From contig NZ_VDYZ01000014.1 in the NCBI RefSeq assembly GCF_007673095.1, positions 19,414 to 83,413 on the forward strand: a DNA stretch of 64,000 bases, in the 5' to 3' direction. This DNA comes from Corynebacterium glyciniphilum AJ 3170 (GTDB lineage: Bacteria > Actinomycetota > Actinomycetes > Mycobacteriales > Mycobacteriaceae). Both the position numbers and the translations under genes were made by a program. Below the pieces are notes generated by a model, which saw only the letters and a list, made by a program, of their open reading frames with translations, did no database searches and was not told where the DNA came from. Below, piece by piece: positions 18,203-27,202 of the stretch (positions are counted from its first letter, which is position 1; each line of letters begins with the position of its first letter).

Positions 18203-18652
18203 ATGAGCCCCAGGAGCGCAGACGACGGTAAAACACTTGTACTTCCCCCGAGCGTGCGTTGGGCTGGTTGGATCGGGATGGCAGAGGGGATCGCGGGGCT
18301 CGCTTTCGCGGTGTATCTCGTGATCGGTGCGGTTCGGGGGGATGAAGACACCACCGCACAGTTCGCGGGGGCGGGAGCAGAGTCCATCGGTTACGGGTGG
18401 GGGACCGCTGCATGGTTCGGGTTCTTCGGGGGCGTGATCGCCATAGCCGGATGGTGCCTGTCGACCGGCCGCCGCTGGGGGCGCGGTCCCGTCGCCATGC
18501 TGCAGCTCTTCCTCGTGTTGATCTCGGTCTACATGTTCTCTTCCGGGCGTCCGGAACTCGGTGTGCCGACGGCGGCCCTCGGCATCATCGGTCTGACACT
18601 GATGTTCAATCCCAGTGCCGTGGAATGGGCGGCCCGTCGTTACGGCCGTTGA
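18203..18652 (+). CDS. small four-helix membrane protein (Rv3217c-like)
   Basis: 149-residue integral membrane protein of unknown function. Four hydrophobic segments are visible, at about residues 21-43, 67-86, 96-112 and 119-135. The middle loops contain GDEDTT and GRRWGRG. No enzymatic motif is seen. The position next to whiB1 and the size fit M. tuberculosis Rv3217c. Its last 13 bases overlap the convergent propeller gene. Confidence 0.75.
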   Translation: MSPRSADDGKTLVLPPSVRWAGWIGMAEGIAGLAFAVYLVIGAVRGDEDTTAQFAGAGAESIGYGWGTAAWFGFFGGVIAIAGWCLSTGRRWGRGPVAMLQLFLVLISVYMFSSGRPELGVPTAALGIIGLTLMFNPSAVEWAARRYGR

Positions 18653-19956
18653 CGCAACGCAACCATCTCGTCACCGCGTTGTTCCACGATCACGTCGCCC
18701 TGCACCCGGAGGCTGACCGGGCCGTCGTAGGCGCCGCGGTCGACGGGGACCGTGCGTTCCACGGAACCGGTGTCCCAGTCGACGACGGCGACGCCTTCAG
18801 GCACCGGCACCAGGAGTGACCCGGCCATGGCGGCGCCGGTGCCGAGGGCGGGGACAGAGAAACGGGGTTCCAGGTCGGTTGGCCCGAAACCGATGAGCCG
18901 CTCGCCGTTGAACCAGGTCATGTGGTGCGGAAGATCACCGGTTGCGGCGGTGAACGGGTCGTCACCTCTGCCCTCGGCGAGGTGAGCCAGTGTGGGCGAC
19001 GGGTCAGCGGGATGCTGCTCGAATGATCCGTCGGAGTGCAGGACCTGGAATCTGCTGCCTGCGTAGTCGTCGGAGTCCGCGGCGCGTCGACCGTTGCCGT
19101 GGACGTAGATCACGGCAGCTTCCTGGGCGATCCCGACCAGTTCGGCGTCCGGCGGGACGGTGAACTCGTGCGTCGTCTCGGGTTCACTCGATTCTTCGGG
19201 GTCGGCGACCTGCAGGCTGACGGTGCCCTTGCCGTCTTCCCGGTCACAGTCGGCCAGGACGGCGAGCAGGTCCTTGCGTGTCTGCGCCGACGTGAACCGG
19301 CATCCGTCCAGTGGTTGCACGCCCGCCTTCACGGGAGCTTCGACATGTCCGGTCTCGACGGTGCGGACGAGGTCGGAACGCCACAGCTCGACCCGGTCGT
19401 CGCTGATCACACCGATGTGGTCGAGAGAACGGAAGAACCGGGCGTCCGAACTGCCGAGTGCGGAGCGGGTGTCCTGGTAGCGACCGGTGGAGGCTGTGAG
19501 GGACGTGACGTCCGAGCACCCCTTCGGACCACGGTAGACAGCCACGACGCGCCCCCAGTTGCCGGAGACACCGCACAGTTCGCGGTCGCGGCTGTAACTC
19601 CATGCTTCACTGCCGTCGTCCGCGGAGACGCCGCTCACCCGGTTGCCGTCGCGGAGGACGGCGGTCCCGTCCACCAGGACAGGTTCACCGGAGTCGGAGG
19701 GGAGCGAATGCGCGCGCCAGAGCTCGTCGAGGCTCTCCGGTGGCGCATCAGGGGCTGAGGGGGGTGCGACAGCCTCACCTGGGCCTGCCTCGGTGTGGGA
19801 CGTCCCCCGGGAATCGGAGAAGAACCAGGTACCCAGGACCAGGACCAGCACGGCAGCCGTGATCAGCGCGGTGACGACCAGGTCGGTACGCGACCGTTGT
19901 TCGCTGGGAACCCTGCCGCGAACCCTGCCGCCCCGGTGGAGACGGAATCGGCTCAC
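18640..19956 (-). CDS. membrane-anchored PQQ-like beta-propeller protein (Rv3212-like)
   Basis: 438-residue protein with a basic cytoplasmic N-terminus, one transmembrane helix (about residues 25-46, VVTALITAAVLVLVLGTWFF) and a large extracytoplasmic domain. The latter has repeated strand patterns such as GNRVSGVSADDGSEAW and GVAVVDWDTGSVERTV, typical of PQQ-like propellers. Paired cysteines probably form disulfides. The role is unknown; the family is conserved in Mycobacteriales. The GTG start overlaps the stop of the upstream DEAD-box helicase gene (GTGA, 19953-19956), so translation is coupled. Confidence 0.8.
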   Translation of the reverse strand: MSRFRLHRGGRVRGRVPSEQRSRTDLVVTALITAAVLVLVLGTWFFSDSRGTSHTEAGPGEAVAPPSAPDAPPESLDELWRAHSLPSDSGEPVLVDGTAVLRDGNRVSGVSADDGSEAWSYSRDRELCGVSGNWGRVVAVYRGPKGCSDVTSLTASTGRYQDTRSALGSSDARFFRSLDHIGVISDDRVELWRSDLVRTVETGHVEAPVKAGVQPLDGCRFTSAQTRKDLLAVLADCDREDGKGTVSLQVADPEESSEPETTHEFTVPPDAELVGIAQEAAVIYVHGNGRRAADSDDYAGSRFQVLHSDGSFEQHPADPSPTLAHLAEGRGDDPFTAATGDLPHHMTWFNGERLIGFGPTDLEPRFSVPALGTGAAMAGSLLVPVPEGVAVVDWDTGSVERTVPVDRGAYDGPVSLRVQGDVIVEQRGDEMVALRQRP

Positions 19957-21254
19957 GGCCGTGGTTTCCTCTTCGCCGGTGCCGTCGCCGATGCTGATCC
20001 CTGCACCTTACGGGGCGGCGCCACACGGTCCCGGACGTCCTCGGGAAGGTCGAATTCGGCGAGAAACTCCGGGGAGCCCGAGAACCACTGCGGTGGGTCA
20101 TTCCTGCCGAGGTCGAGGGTTTCGTCGATGGCCCTCCACCGGGTCACCTCGTCCCAGCCCACCAGGGTGACTGCCACGCCGGAGCGTCCTGCACGTCCCG
20201 TGCGACCGATGCGGTGCACGTAGGTCTTGTCGTCCTCGGGCACCTGGTAGTTGATGACGTGGGTGACGTCGTCGACGTCGATGCCGCGGGCGGCGACGTC
20301 GGTGGCCACCATCACGCTCACCCGTCCTTCCCGGAATGCGTTCAACGAATTCTCACGGTCCTTCTGGCGCATGTCGCCGTGGACGGCGCCGACGTCGAAA
20401 CCGAGTTCGGCCAGGTCCCCGGCGATGATCGCCGCCTGACGTTTGGTCTTCGCGAACACGATCGTGCGCCCGCGGCCGGGTGTCTGGAGGATGCGGGCGA
20501 GCACACTCATCCGGTCGAGCTTGTGGGACTGGAACACGGTCTGCCGGGTGGTGACATGGGTGGCGCGGGCGTCGTCGAGGTCCGCGCGGATCAGTACCGG
20601 ACGGTTCATGAACTCCCGGGTGAGCGCCACGATCGGTCCCGGCATCGTGGCGGAGAAGAGCATCGTCTGCCGTCCCTCGGCGGTCTGCGCGAGGATCTTC
20701 TTCACGTCGTCGAGGAAGCCCTGGTCGAGCATCTCGTCAGCTTCGTCCAGGACGAGAACCTCGACGTGGGAGAGATCGAGGTGCCCCTGCCGCGACAGGT
20801 CGAGCAACCGGCCGGGCGTGCCGACGACGAGGTCGGTCCCGCCGTCCAGCGCGGCGATCTGCTTCTCGAAGGGGACACCGCCGTAGATGGTCGTCACGGT
20901 GAAGGGACGTCCGGCTGCGGCGATGTTCCGTGAGGCCGCGGCGAGGTCGCCCGCCACCTGGATGCCCAGCTCCCTGGTGGGGACCACCACCAGGCCGCGG
21001 ACGGTACCGTCGAGTTCGGTGACCCCGGCATCGTCGAAGAGCCTGTCGAGCAGGGGAATGCCGAACCCCAGGGTCTTGCCCATCCCGGTGCGCGCCTGCC
21101 CGATGAGGTCCTTACCGACCAGGGCGAGCGGCAGAGTGCGCTCCTGGATCGCGAATGCCTCCGCGATCCCGTCTTCCTCGAGCGCATCGACGATCTCGGC
21201 GGCCACACCGAGATCCCGGAATGTTGGTCGCACCACGGGCGTCATCCCCTCCAT
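19953..21254 (-). CDS. rhlE: RhlE-type DEAD-box RNA helicase
   Basis: 433-residue ATP-dependent RNA helicase. It shows the Q motif (TFRDLG to AFAIQERTLPLAL), Walker A ARTGMGKT, PTRELGIQ, DEAD in VLDEADEMLDQGF, SAT, and the C-terminal ATDVAARGIDVDDV and HRIGRTGRAGRSG motifs. The tail is short and basic. The start is uncertain: ATGs exist at 21299, 21254 and 21245. The one at 21254 is chosen as a compromise, since it keeps the expected N-terminal length and leaves room for a divergent promoter. It overlaps the downstream propeller gene by four bases. Confidence 0.9.
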   Translation of the reverse strand: MEGMTPVVRPTFRDLGVAAEIVDALEEDGIAEAFAIQERTLPLALVGKDLIGQARTGMGKTLGFGIPLLDRLFDDAGVTELDGTVRGLVVVPTRELGIQVAGDLAAASRNIAAAGRPFTVTTIYGGVPFEKQIAALDGGTDLVVGTPGRLLDLSRQGHLDLSHVEVLVLDEADEMLDQGFLDDVKKILAQTAEGRQTMLFSATMPGPIVALTREFMNRPVLIRADLDDARATHVTTRQTVFQSHKLDRMSVLARILQTPGRGRTIVFAKTKRQAAIIAGDLAELGFDVGAVHGDMRQKDRENSLNAFREGRVSVMVATDVAARGIDVDDVTHVINYQVPEDDKTYVHRIGRTGRAGRSGVAVTLVGWDEVTRWRAIDETLDLGRNDPPQWFSGSPEFLAEFDLPEDVRDRVAPPRKVQGSASATAPAKRKPRP

Positions 21255-21337
21255 CGTCTTCTCGTCGTTCGTCGCTATGATGGTCCACGTTACAGTCATC
21301 GCAATGCGAGAGAGAAAGAAAGGCCTGAAGGCACCCT

Positions 21338-21571
21338 ATGGACATCAAGGTCGGATTCGTCGACAACCCCCGCGATCTCGTCATCACCAGTGCAGATGAG
21401 CAGGACGCAGTCGTGGCCGAGGTGGAGAAGTTCCTCGCCTCCGAGGAGGCCGGCTCGGCAAGCACCCTGTCCCTCAAGGACAACAAGGGGTCGGTCTTCG
21501 TCATCGTGCGTGACCAGGTGGCCTACGTGGAGGTCGGTTCCTCGGCGCAGCGTCCCGTCGGGTTCATCTGA
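21338..21571 (+). CDS. DUF3107 small protein (Rv3208A/TB9.4-like)
   Basis: 77-residue protein beginning MDIKVGFVDNPRDLVI and ending RPVGFI, the pattern of the actinobacterial DUF3107 family. It looks like a small alpha/beta ATP-synthase-epsilon-like fold by length and strand pattern, but the function is unknown. TACAGT at 21291-21296 is a possible -10. It is divergent from the rhlE-type helicase, as in M. tuberculosis. Confidence 0.88.
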   Translation: MDIKVGFVDNPRDLVITSADEQDAVVAEVEKFLASEEAGSASTLSLKDNKGSVFVIVRDQVAYVEVGSSAQRPVGFI

Positions 21572-21688
21572 GCCATCTGACTCATCTGACACAGCCGAGT
21601 ACACCGCATGCCTTCCGACGGATCCCCCCACGACCCCACCCCTCGACAGCGGGGAGGGGACCGGCAGATTCATCGGGAGCGTTTCAGT

Positions 21689-22723
21689 ATGCCCAGATCG
21701 ACCGCAGCAGGAGATCCTGACCGCCCTGACCGCGCTGAGCAGAACCGCAGCGCGGAGGAGTTCCGGCAGCGCCAGTTGCGCCGTCGCCGGTGGCTCAGTG
21801 CAGGTGGGGCACTGGTGTTCCTGCTCACGGTCGCCGTTGTCGCGGAACTCGTCGTTGCCGGGGGTAACGGCAACGATGACGACGGTGCAGGAGTTTCAGC
21901 GGCCCCGGAGGTGTCGGACGCGGCGGCGTCCGGGGACGCCGCCGAGGGCACGCAGGACGGTCCCGTGCCCGGGGACGCACCGGAGACGGGCGGTGTCGGC
22001 GAACTGCCGTCCGGCGGGACCGTGACGGCGCGGGGTGACGGCGACTACCGCGGCGTCGGATCAGCGGGGATGACCGCGGGCGACCCGGACAGGGACGACG
22101 CAGACACCTACAGCTTCGTCGTGGAGGTCGAGAACGGTCTCGAGACCTCATCATTCGGTGGTGGCGACGCCTTTGCCGCAGCGGTGGACGCGACCCTGTC
22201 GGATCCGCGGTCCTGGATCTCGGACGGCACGTTCGCCTTCCGGCATGTCAGTGTCACGGACCGTCGCGCACCGGATCTGCGGATCCGACTGACCAGCCCC
22301 GAGACGACGCGGGAGGTGTGCGGCGCCCAGATTGAGCTGGAGACCAGTTGTTTCGTCCGGGGGCCGGACGTCGAGGGCGAACGTCGGGGAGCCGCAGAGG
22401 CCGGGCGGGTCGTCGTCAACGCCGCCCGGTGGGTCCGCGGGGCGACGACATTCGAGGGAGACCTCGGTTCCTACCGGCAGTACCTCCTGAACCATGAGAT
22501 CGGCCACGGGCTGGGGTTCGCCCGGCATCAGGTGTGCCCGGAGGACGGTGTTCTCGCACCCGTGATGATGCAGCAGACCCTGAGCCTCAACAACGGCGAG
22601 CTCGAGGACCTCGAGGCCGGTGCGGAGTACGGGGAGGCAGGACGGGACGTGACCTGCCGCCCGAACTCCTGGCCGTACCCGCACGGGCGCAGCGAAGGGG
22701 ACCCGGTGGACGTGCGGGACTGA
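21689..22723 (+). CDS. DUF3152 membrane-anchored zinc-protease-like protein (Rv3207c-like)
   Basis: 344-residue protein with a basic N-terminus, one transmembrane helix (about residues 35-58), a Gly/Asp/Ala linker and an extracytoplasmic DUF3152 domain. The zinc motif HEIGHGLGFARH (HExxHxxGxxH) is intact and is followed by a Met-containing turn (APVMMQQT), as in metzincins. Four cysteines probably form disulfides. Peptidase activity is inferred. The ATG at 21689 is preferred over 21608 because GGGAG lies just upstream. It lies 37-117 bases after DUF3107, depending on start. Confidence 0.85.
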   Translation: MPRSTAAGDPDRPDRAEQNRSAEEFRQRQLRRRRWLSAGGALVFLLTVAVVAELVVAGGNGNDDDGAGVSAAPEVSDAAASGDAAEGTQDGPVPGDAPETGGVGELPSGGTVTARGDGDYRGVGSAGMTAGDPDRDDADTYSFVVEVENGLETSSFGGGDAFAAAVDATLSDPRSWISDGTFAFRHVSVTDRRAPDLRIRLTSPETTREVCGAQIELETSCFVRGPDVEGERRGAAEAGRVVVNAARWVRGATTFEGDLGSYRQYLLNHEIGHGLGFARHQVCPEDGVLAPVMMQQTLSLNNGELEDLEAGAEYGEAGRDVTCRPNSWPYPHGRSEGDPVDVRD

Positions 22724-22795
22724 GAGTCCCCGGATGACCTGCGTGTTCGAATGGACACAGGGAACTGTCCGGATCGGGGGTTAGAGTGTGTAGCC

Positions 22796-23818
22796 ATGAT
22801 CGAGAACTCCACGTCGAATGCACCTCTTCCTGCCGCCGCTCCGCCGGCGGCGATCAGGGCAGGTTTCCAGGTGTCCCAGGCCACGCCGGTGGAACTCGGT
22901 GGTGCCTGGGGCGACGGGTGGCGTTGTGACCGTGCTGTGCTGGTGCCGTCCGAGGACCGTGCCCGGGCGACCTGGACCGCCCAGATGATGGACCGGGTCC
23001 GCCCCGCCGGTGTTTCCGTCGCCCGGCCGTTGCGGTCGACAGACGGCCGGTACGCCGTCGGAGGGTGGACCGCCCGCGGATTCCTCTCCGGTCACCGTGC
23101 GCCCCGGTTCGACGAGACAGCGGCCAGCGCCCTGCGGTTCAACCAGGCACTTGACCAGGCGATGCAGGGTGAAGCGCGCCCGGCGTTCCTGGACACGGCG
23201 TCACGGCTGTCCGGCTCCGGCACCCCCGGGCGGGACCTGAGTGAGACAGAACTCTTCGCTGTGGCGGAGTCGGCGGCATGGGCTGATGACCCGACCGATC
23301 TGCTCATGCCGGTCATGGACCTGACCGTCGTCCCGAGGGATGACGTCGCCGCGGCCATGGAGAAAGCCACCGGCCTGATGCTCCTCCGTGAGGAAGTCAC
23401 CGCCCCGGACCAGCTGGTCCACGGTGATGCGCTGGGGTGCACCGTCTACGACGGCTACGCGGATCCGGCGATCGTGGACTTCGTGCCCGCCTGGCGTCCC
23501 ACGGGGTGGTCGGTCGCGCTCCTCGTCGTTGATGCGATCGCCTGGGCGAACGCCGAGGACGGGCTGCTCGACCGGTGGTCCCATCTGCAGAACTTCGACC
23601 AGCTCCTGCTGCGTGCGGTGATGTTCCGCCTGTTCGCCCATGCCGCCGTGCCGGGGACCCTGGCACAGTCCTGGCCCGGGTTGTCACGGGTCAGTGACGT
23701 GGTCGCCGCCAGGGTCGGCGGGGTGCGCCGGGCGACGCCGCCGGACGACGTCCCGGCGGACTCCGCAGACGGAACCGGCGGTGATGCTCCGCTGGAGCAG
23801 GAACCCCGGGGGAACTGA
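22796..23818 (+). CDS. TIGR02569-family protein, degenerate kinase-like fold
   Basis: 340-residue actinobacterial protein of the TIGR02569 family. The region LVHGDALGCTVYDG followed by AIVDFVPAW resembles the catalytic loop and metal-binding Asp of aminoglycoside-phosphotransferase-type kinases. The Asn expected five residues after the loop Asp is Thr, so activity may be altered or lost. No transmembrane segment is seen. It is followed three bases later by adnA, so a link to AdnAB is possible but unproven. An ATG at 22751 is an alternative start. Confidence 0.75.
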   Translation: MIENSTSNAPLPAAAPPAAIRAGFQVSQATPVELGGAWGDGWRCDRAVLVPSEDRARATWTAQMMDRVRPAGVSVARPLRSTDGRYAVGGWTARGFLSGHRAPRFDETAASALRFNQALDQAMQGEARPAFLDTASRLSGSGTPGRDLSETELFAVAESAAWADDPTDLLMPVMDLTVVPRDDVAAAMEKATGLMLLREEVTAPDQLVHGDALGCTVYDGYADPAIVDFVPAWRPTGWSVALLVVDAIAWANAEDGLLDRWSHLQNFDQLLLRAVMFRLFAHAAVPGTLAQSWPGLSRVSDVVAARVGGVRRATPPDDVPADSADGTGGDAPLEQEPRGN

Positions 23819-23821
23819 GTC

Positions 23822-26800
23822 GTGGACGACGGTACAGCCACGGGACGTACCCGCCAGGCCGCCAGGGAGGACGCGGAGCTCCGGCGTCGCATCGGTTCAG
23901 CGGGAACCGTCGACGTGCGCCTGGATACTGACAGTGCCACTGACGGTGCCACTGACGCCGGCACGGCTCAGGCGGACAGCGGCGGAGAGTCACGTGCCGC
24001 CCGCCGGTGGGACGGCCTGGCGTCAGCACTGGTGTCCGGCGACGAGAGGCTGGACACCCGCCTGCCGTACTCGGTGCTGGGTGGGCCCGGAACGGGAAAG
24101 ACCTCGCTGCTCGTCGACACCGTCGTGGATTTCCTCGACAGTGGGGGAACCGCTGACGAGGTCATGGTCGTGACGCCGTCGAAGGAGGCCGCCGGAGCGC
24201 TGCGTGACCAGATCACCGAGGCGGTACGGTTCCGGGAGGGCTATGCCACGACCGGGACGATGGTGCGCTCCGTGCACTCGTGGGCGTTCGCCTTCCTGCG
24301 TGCCGTGGCGCAGGAGGATCAGGCAGGCCGGACAGCCCGGACAGCACAGCCCCGCCTGATGACCGGTGCGGAGCATGACCTGCAGATCCGGACCCTGCTC
24401 CGCGGTCACGCCGAGGACGGTACGGGCCAATGGCCTGAGGACATCCGTCCTGCACTGCCACTGGTGGGTTTCGCACGCCAGCTCCGTGATCTCCTGCTGC
24501 GCGCGGCCGAACGCGGGATCGACGCGACGGCTCTGTCCGAACTCGGCACCCGGTACGACGAGCCGATGTGGTCGGCCGCCGGGGACTTCCTCCGTGAGTA
24601 CGGGCAGATCCAGGCACTGTCGGCCACCAACAACCTCAACGCCTCCGAACTGCTGCACACCACACTTGCCGTCCTGGACGACCATCCGGAGACGCTGGAG
24701 CGGCACCGGGACAAGGTACGGCTCGTGCTGGTCGACGACGCCCACAACCTTGACCCGGCGTCGGGCCAGTTCATCTCCCGGTTCATGGTCCCCGGCGTCC
24801 GCAGTCTCGTCGCCGGAGACCCGGACCAGTGCGTCTTCCATTTCCGTGGCGCGGACGAATCCTTCCTCACCGGTATCGCCGCCGATGAGGACCGCCGCGT
24901 CGTCCTCTCCCGCTCACACCGTCTTCCCGGGGAACTCGTGGCGGCCGTGAACCTCCTGGAGAACCGACTGCCCGCCCAGCCGACACGGGTGACGCTGCGC
25001 GAAGGAAAGACAGATGAGGGGCCTGCCGGACTGGCGGTGCGGCGTTCCCCGTCCCGCACGGCGGACACCCTCGTCGTCACCGACGAGATCAGGCGGGCCC
25101 ATGTCGTCGAGGGGGTACCGTGGGACGACATCGCCGTCGTCGTGCGTTCGACCGCGGACATCCCGGCCCTGCGGCGCGCCTTGCTCTCCCACGGGGTGCC
25201 CGTCAAAGTCGACCCCACCAGCGTTGTCCTGGCGGACCAGCCGTTGGTCAGGGTGATTCTGCTCGCGCTCGACGCGCTCGTGCGTCCCCTGAGTGGCGTT
25301 GAGATGCAGCAGCTCATCGAGAGCCCCATCGGAGGGGCCGATCCGGTGATGCTGCGTCGGGTGGAACGGGCGGTCGCCCCGCTGCTGACCGGCACCGGGA
25401 TGCGGGCGATGGACGCCGTCACCGCGATCGTCACAGGGCAGGCGGCGCCCGAGGAAAGAGAGCTCTGGACAAGTCGCTTCGGCCCTCGTGAACACCAGGT
25501 CATCGAGCGCGTCGCCCAGGTCATCGAGGCGGGCCGGACGGCGTTGGACCAGAGGACGGCGACGTCGCCGGTCGAGTCGGTGCTGTGGGCGGTCTGGCAG
25601 GCCGCGGACCTCGCCAGTTCCCTCCAGGTTCAGGCGTTGCGCGGCGGTACGCTCGGATCGCAGGCCGACCGGGACCTCGACGCAGTCATGAGTTTGTTCG
25701 ACCTGGCCGGCGATGTCGTGGAACGCACTCCCACGGTCACCCTGGAGACCTTCCTGGAGGATGTCCGGTCCCAGGAACTGCCCACCGGAGGACGTGACCG
25801 TCGCGGTGTCCGTCCCGACGCCGTCGAGATCCTTCCCGCGCACGCGGCGGCCGGGCGGCAGTGGGCGGTGGTGGTCGTTGCAGGGGTCCAGGAGGACAGC
25901 TGGCCGGCCGGACCGACCGTGGGGGGACTGTTCGGACAACAGGAACTCGTCGACCTCATCGACCGCGGCATCTCACCGGACATCCCGGTCTCCCGTGCGG
26001 CCGCGGCATTGTCCGAGGAGCGTCGCCTGTTCCTCCTGGCGGTCTCGCGGGCGCGCTTGCGCACCCTCGTGACCGCCGTCGACGCCGCAGGCGACGACAC
26101 CAGCGTCCCCTCACGTTTCCTTGAGGAGATCGAGGAGGCCGTCACAGCAGGAGTGGAGCCGGAGGACGGTCAGGAGCATACGGCGGAAGCCACAGAGTGG
26201 TCGGCTGGTCCTGCAGCATCGTCCTCGGCACTGCCGAGGGTGCTCGCGCTGGAACCGTTGATCGCCGAACTCCGTGACGTCGTCTGTGACGGGAACCGGG
26301 CCGGGCATGAACGTGACGCGGCCGCGTACAACCTTGCCCGCCTGGCGGAGGCCGGGGTCTACGGTGCCGACCCCGACCAGTGGTGGGGGACCGCACCACC
26401 GTCGACCACCGCCCCTGCCGTCGCGCCACCCCGCGGGGACGCGGCACCTGCCGTCCGGGTCAGCCCCACCACCCTCGAGACCCTCGACGACGGCTGCGAC
26501 ACGGTCGCTTTCTTCCGTGGACTCACAGGAGGGGCGGCAACCGAACAGATGAAGGTCGGTGTGCTCATCCATGCCGTCGCCGAGGGACTCGCCAACGGGC
26601 TCGGTCACGACGACGCCCGCGCCGTCGTCGCCGACGCCGTCCCCCATCTCGTGGACGGCCCGGCGTGGACCGCCGTCCCGCTCACGGAGAGCTGTCTCAC
26701 CGCTGTGGACCGCCTCTACACGTGGATCCTGGAACGGGAGGGGCTCGGCAGGACGGTGGAGGTGGAGCGCACGTTCGAGCGGACGATCGGGACGACCGAG

Positions 26801-27202
26801 GGTGGACTGCCGATCGTCCTCGCCGGACGGACGGACCGTGTCGAGACCGACGCGGCAGGCCGGTCCACCGTCGTCGACTTCAAGACCGGGCGCACCGCCA
26901 CGACGAGGAAGGAGGCGGCGGAGAGCCGGCAGCTGGCCGCCTACCAGCTGCTCATCGACGGTGAACCCGGCATGACGCCCGACGGGGCGATGCTGGTGTA
27001 CCCGCGTCGCGACACCGCCACCGTCACGGTGCTGCAACAGGCGGCCATGAGCACCGCGGAGCTGGAGGAATTCCGGGCGTTGGCCGTCGACGCCGCCACC
27101 AGAGTGGCCGGTCCGGTGTTCCGCGCGACCGCGGAGAACTGCGAGTCCTCCGACTACGCATGTCTGTGCCCGGCCTGCCGGGCAGGGGAGCAGGTGATCT
27201 AG
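23822..27202 (+). CDS. adnA: AdnA subunit of the AdnAB helicase-nuclease
   Basis: 1126-residue subunit of the heterodimeric motor-nuclease that resects DNA double-strand breaks in mycobacteria. An SF1 helicase core has Walker A LGGPGTGKTS (about residues 86-95) and motif II LVDDAHNLD, degenerate compared with DExx. A RecB-type nuclease domain at the C-terminus has GRTDRVET followed by VVDFKTGR. It ends with a cysteine cluster (CESSDYACLCPAC), possibly structural. The GTG start is three bases after the TIGR02569 gene. The adnB ATG follows the stop codon directly. Confidence 0.92.
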   Translation: MDDGTATGRTRQAAREDAELRRRIGSAGTVDVRLDTDSATDGATDAGTAQADSGGESRAARRWDGLASALVSGDERLDTRLPYSVLGGPGTGKTSLLVDTVVDFLDSGGTADEVMVVTPSKEAAGALRDQITEAVRFREGYATTGTMVRSVHSWAFAFLRAVAQEDQAGRTARTAQPRLMTGAEHDLQIRTLLRGHAEDGTGQWPEDIRPALPLVGFARQLRDLLLRAAERGIDATALSELGTRYDEPMWSAAGDFLREYGQIQALSATNNLNASELLHTTLAVLDDHPETLERHRDKVRLVLVDDAHNLDPASGQFISRFMVPGVRSLVAGDPDQCVFHFRGADESFLTGIAADEDRRVVLSRSHRLPGELVAAVNLLENRLPAQPTRVTLREGKTDEGPAGLAVRRSPSRTADTLVVTDEIRRAHVVEGVPWDDIAVVVRSTADIPALRRALLSHGVPVKVDPTSVVLADQPLVRVILLALDALVRPLSGVEMQQLIESPIGGADPVMLRRVERAVAPLLTGTGMRAMDAVTAIVTGQAAPEERELWTSRFGPREHQVIERVAQVIEAGRTALDQRTATSPVESVLWAVWQAADLASSLQVQALRGGTLGSQADRDLDAVMSLFDLAGDVVERTPTVTLETFLEDVRSQELPTGGRDRRGVRPDAVEILPAHAAAGRQWAVVVVAGVQEDSWPAGPTVGGLFGQQELVDLIDRGISPDIPVSRAAAALSEERRLFLLAVSRARLRTLVTAVDAAGDDTSVPSRFLEEIEEAVTAGVEPEDGQEHTAEATEWSAGPAASSSALPRVLALEPLIAELRDVVCDGNRAGHERDAAAYNLARLAEAGVYGADPDQWWGTAPPSTTAPAVAPPRGDAAPAVRVSPTTLETLDDGCDTVAFFRGLTGGAATEQMKVGVLIHAVAEGLANGLGHDDARAVVADAVPHLVDGPAWTAVPLTESCLTAVDRLYTWILEREGLGRTVEVERTFERTIGTTEGGLPIVLAGRTDRVETDAAGRSTVVDFKTGRTATTRKEAAESRQLAAYQLLIDGEPGMTPDGAMLVYPRRDTATVTVLQQAAMSTAELEEFRALAVDAATRVAGPVFRATAENCESSDYACLCPACRAGEQVI

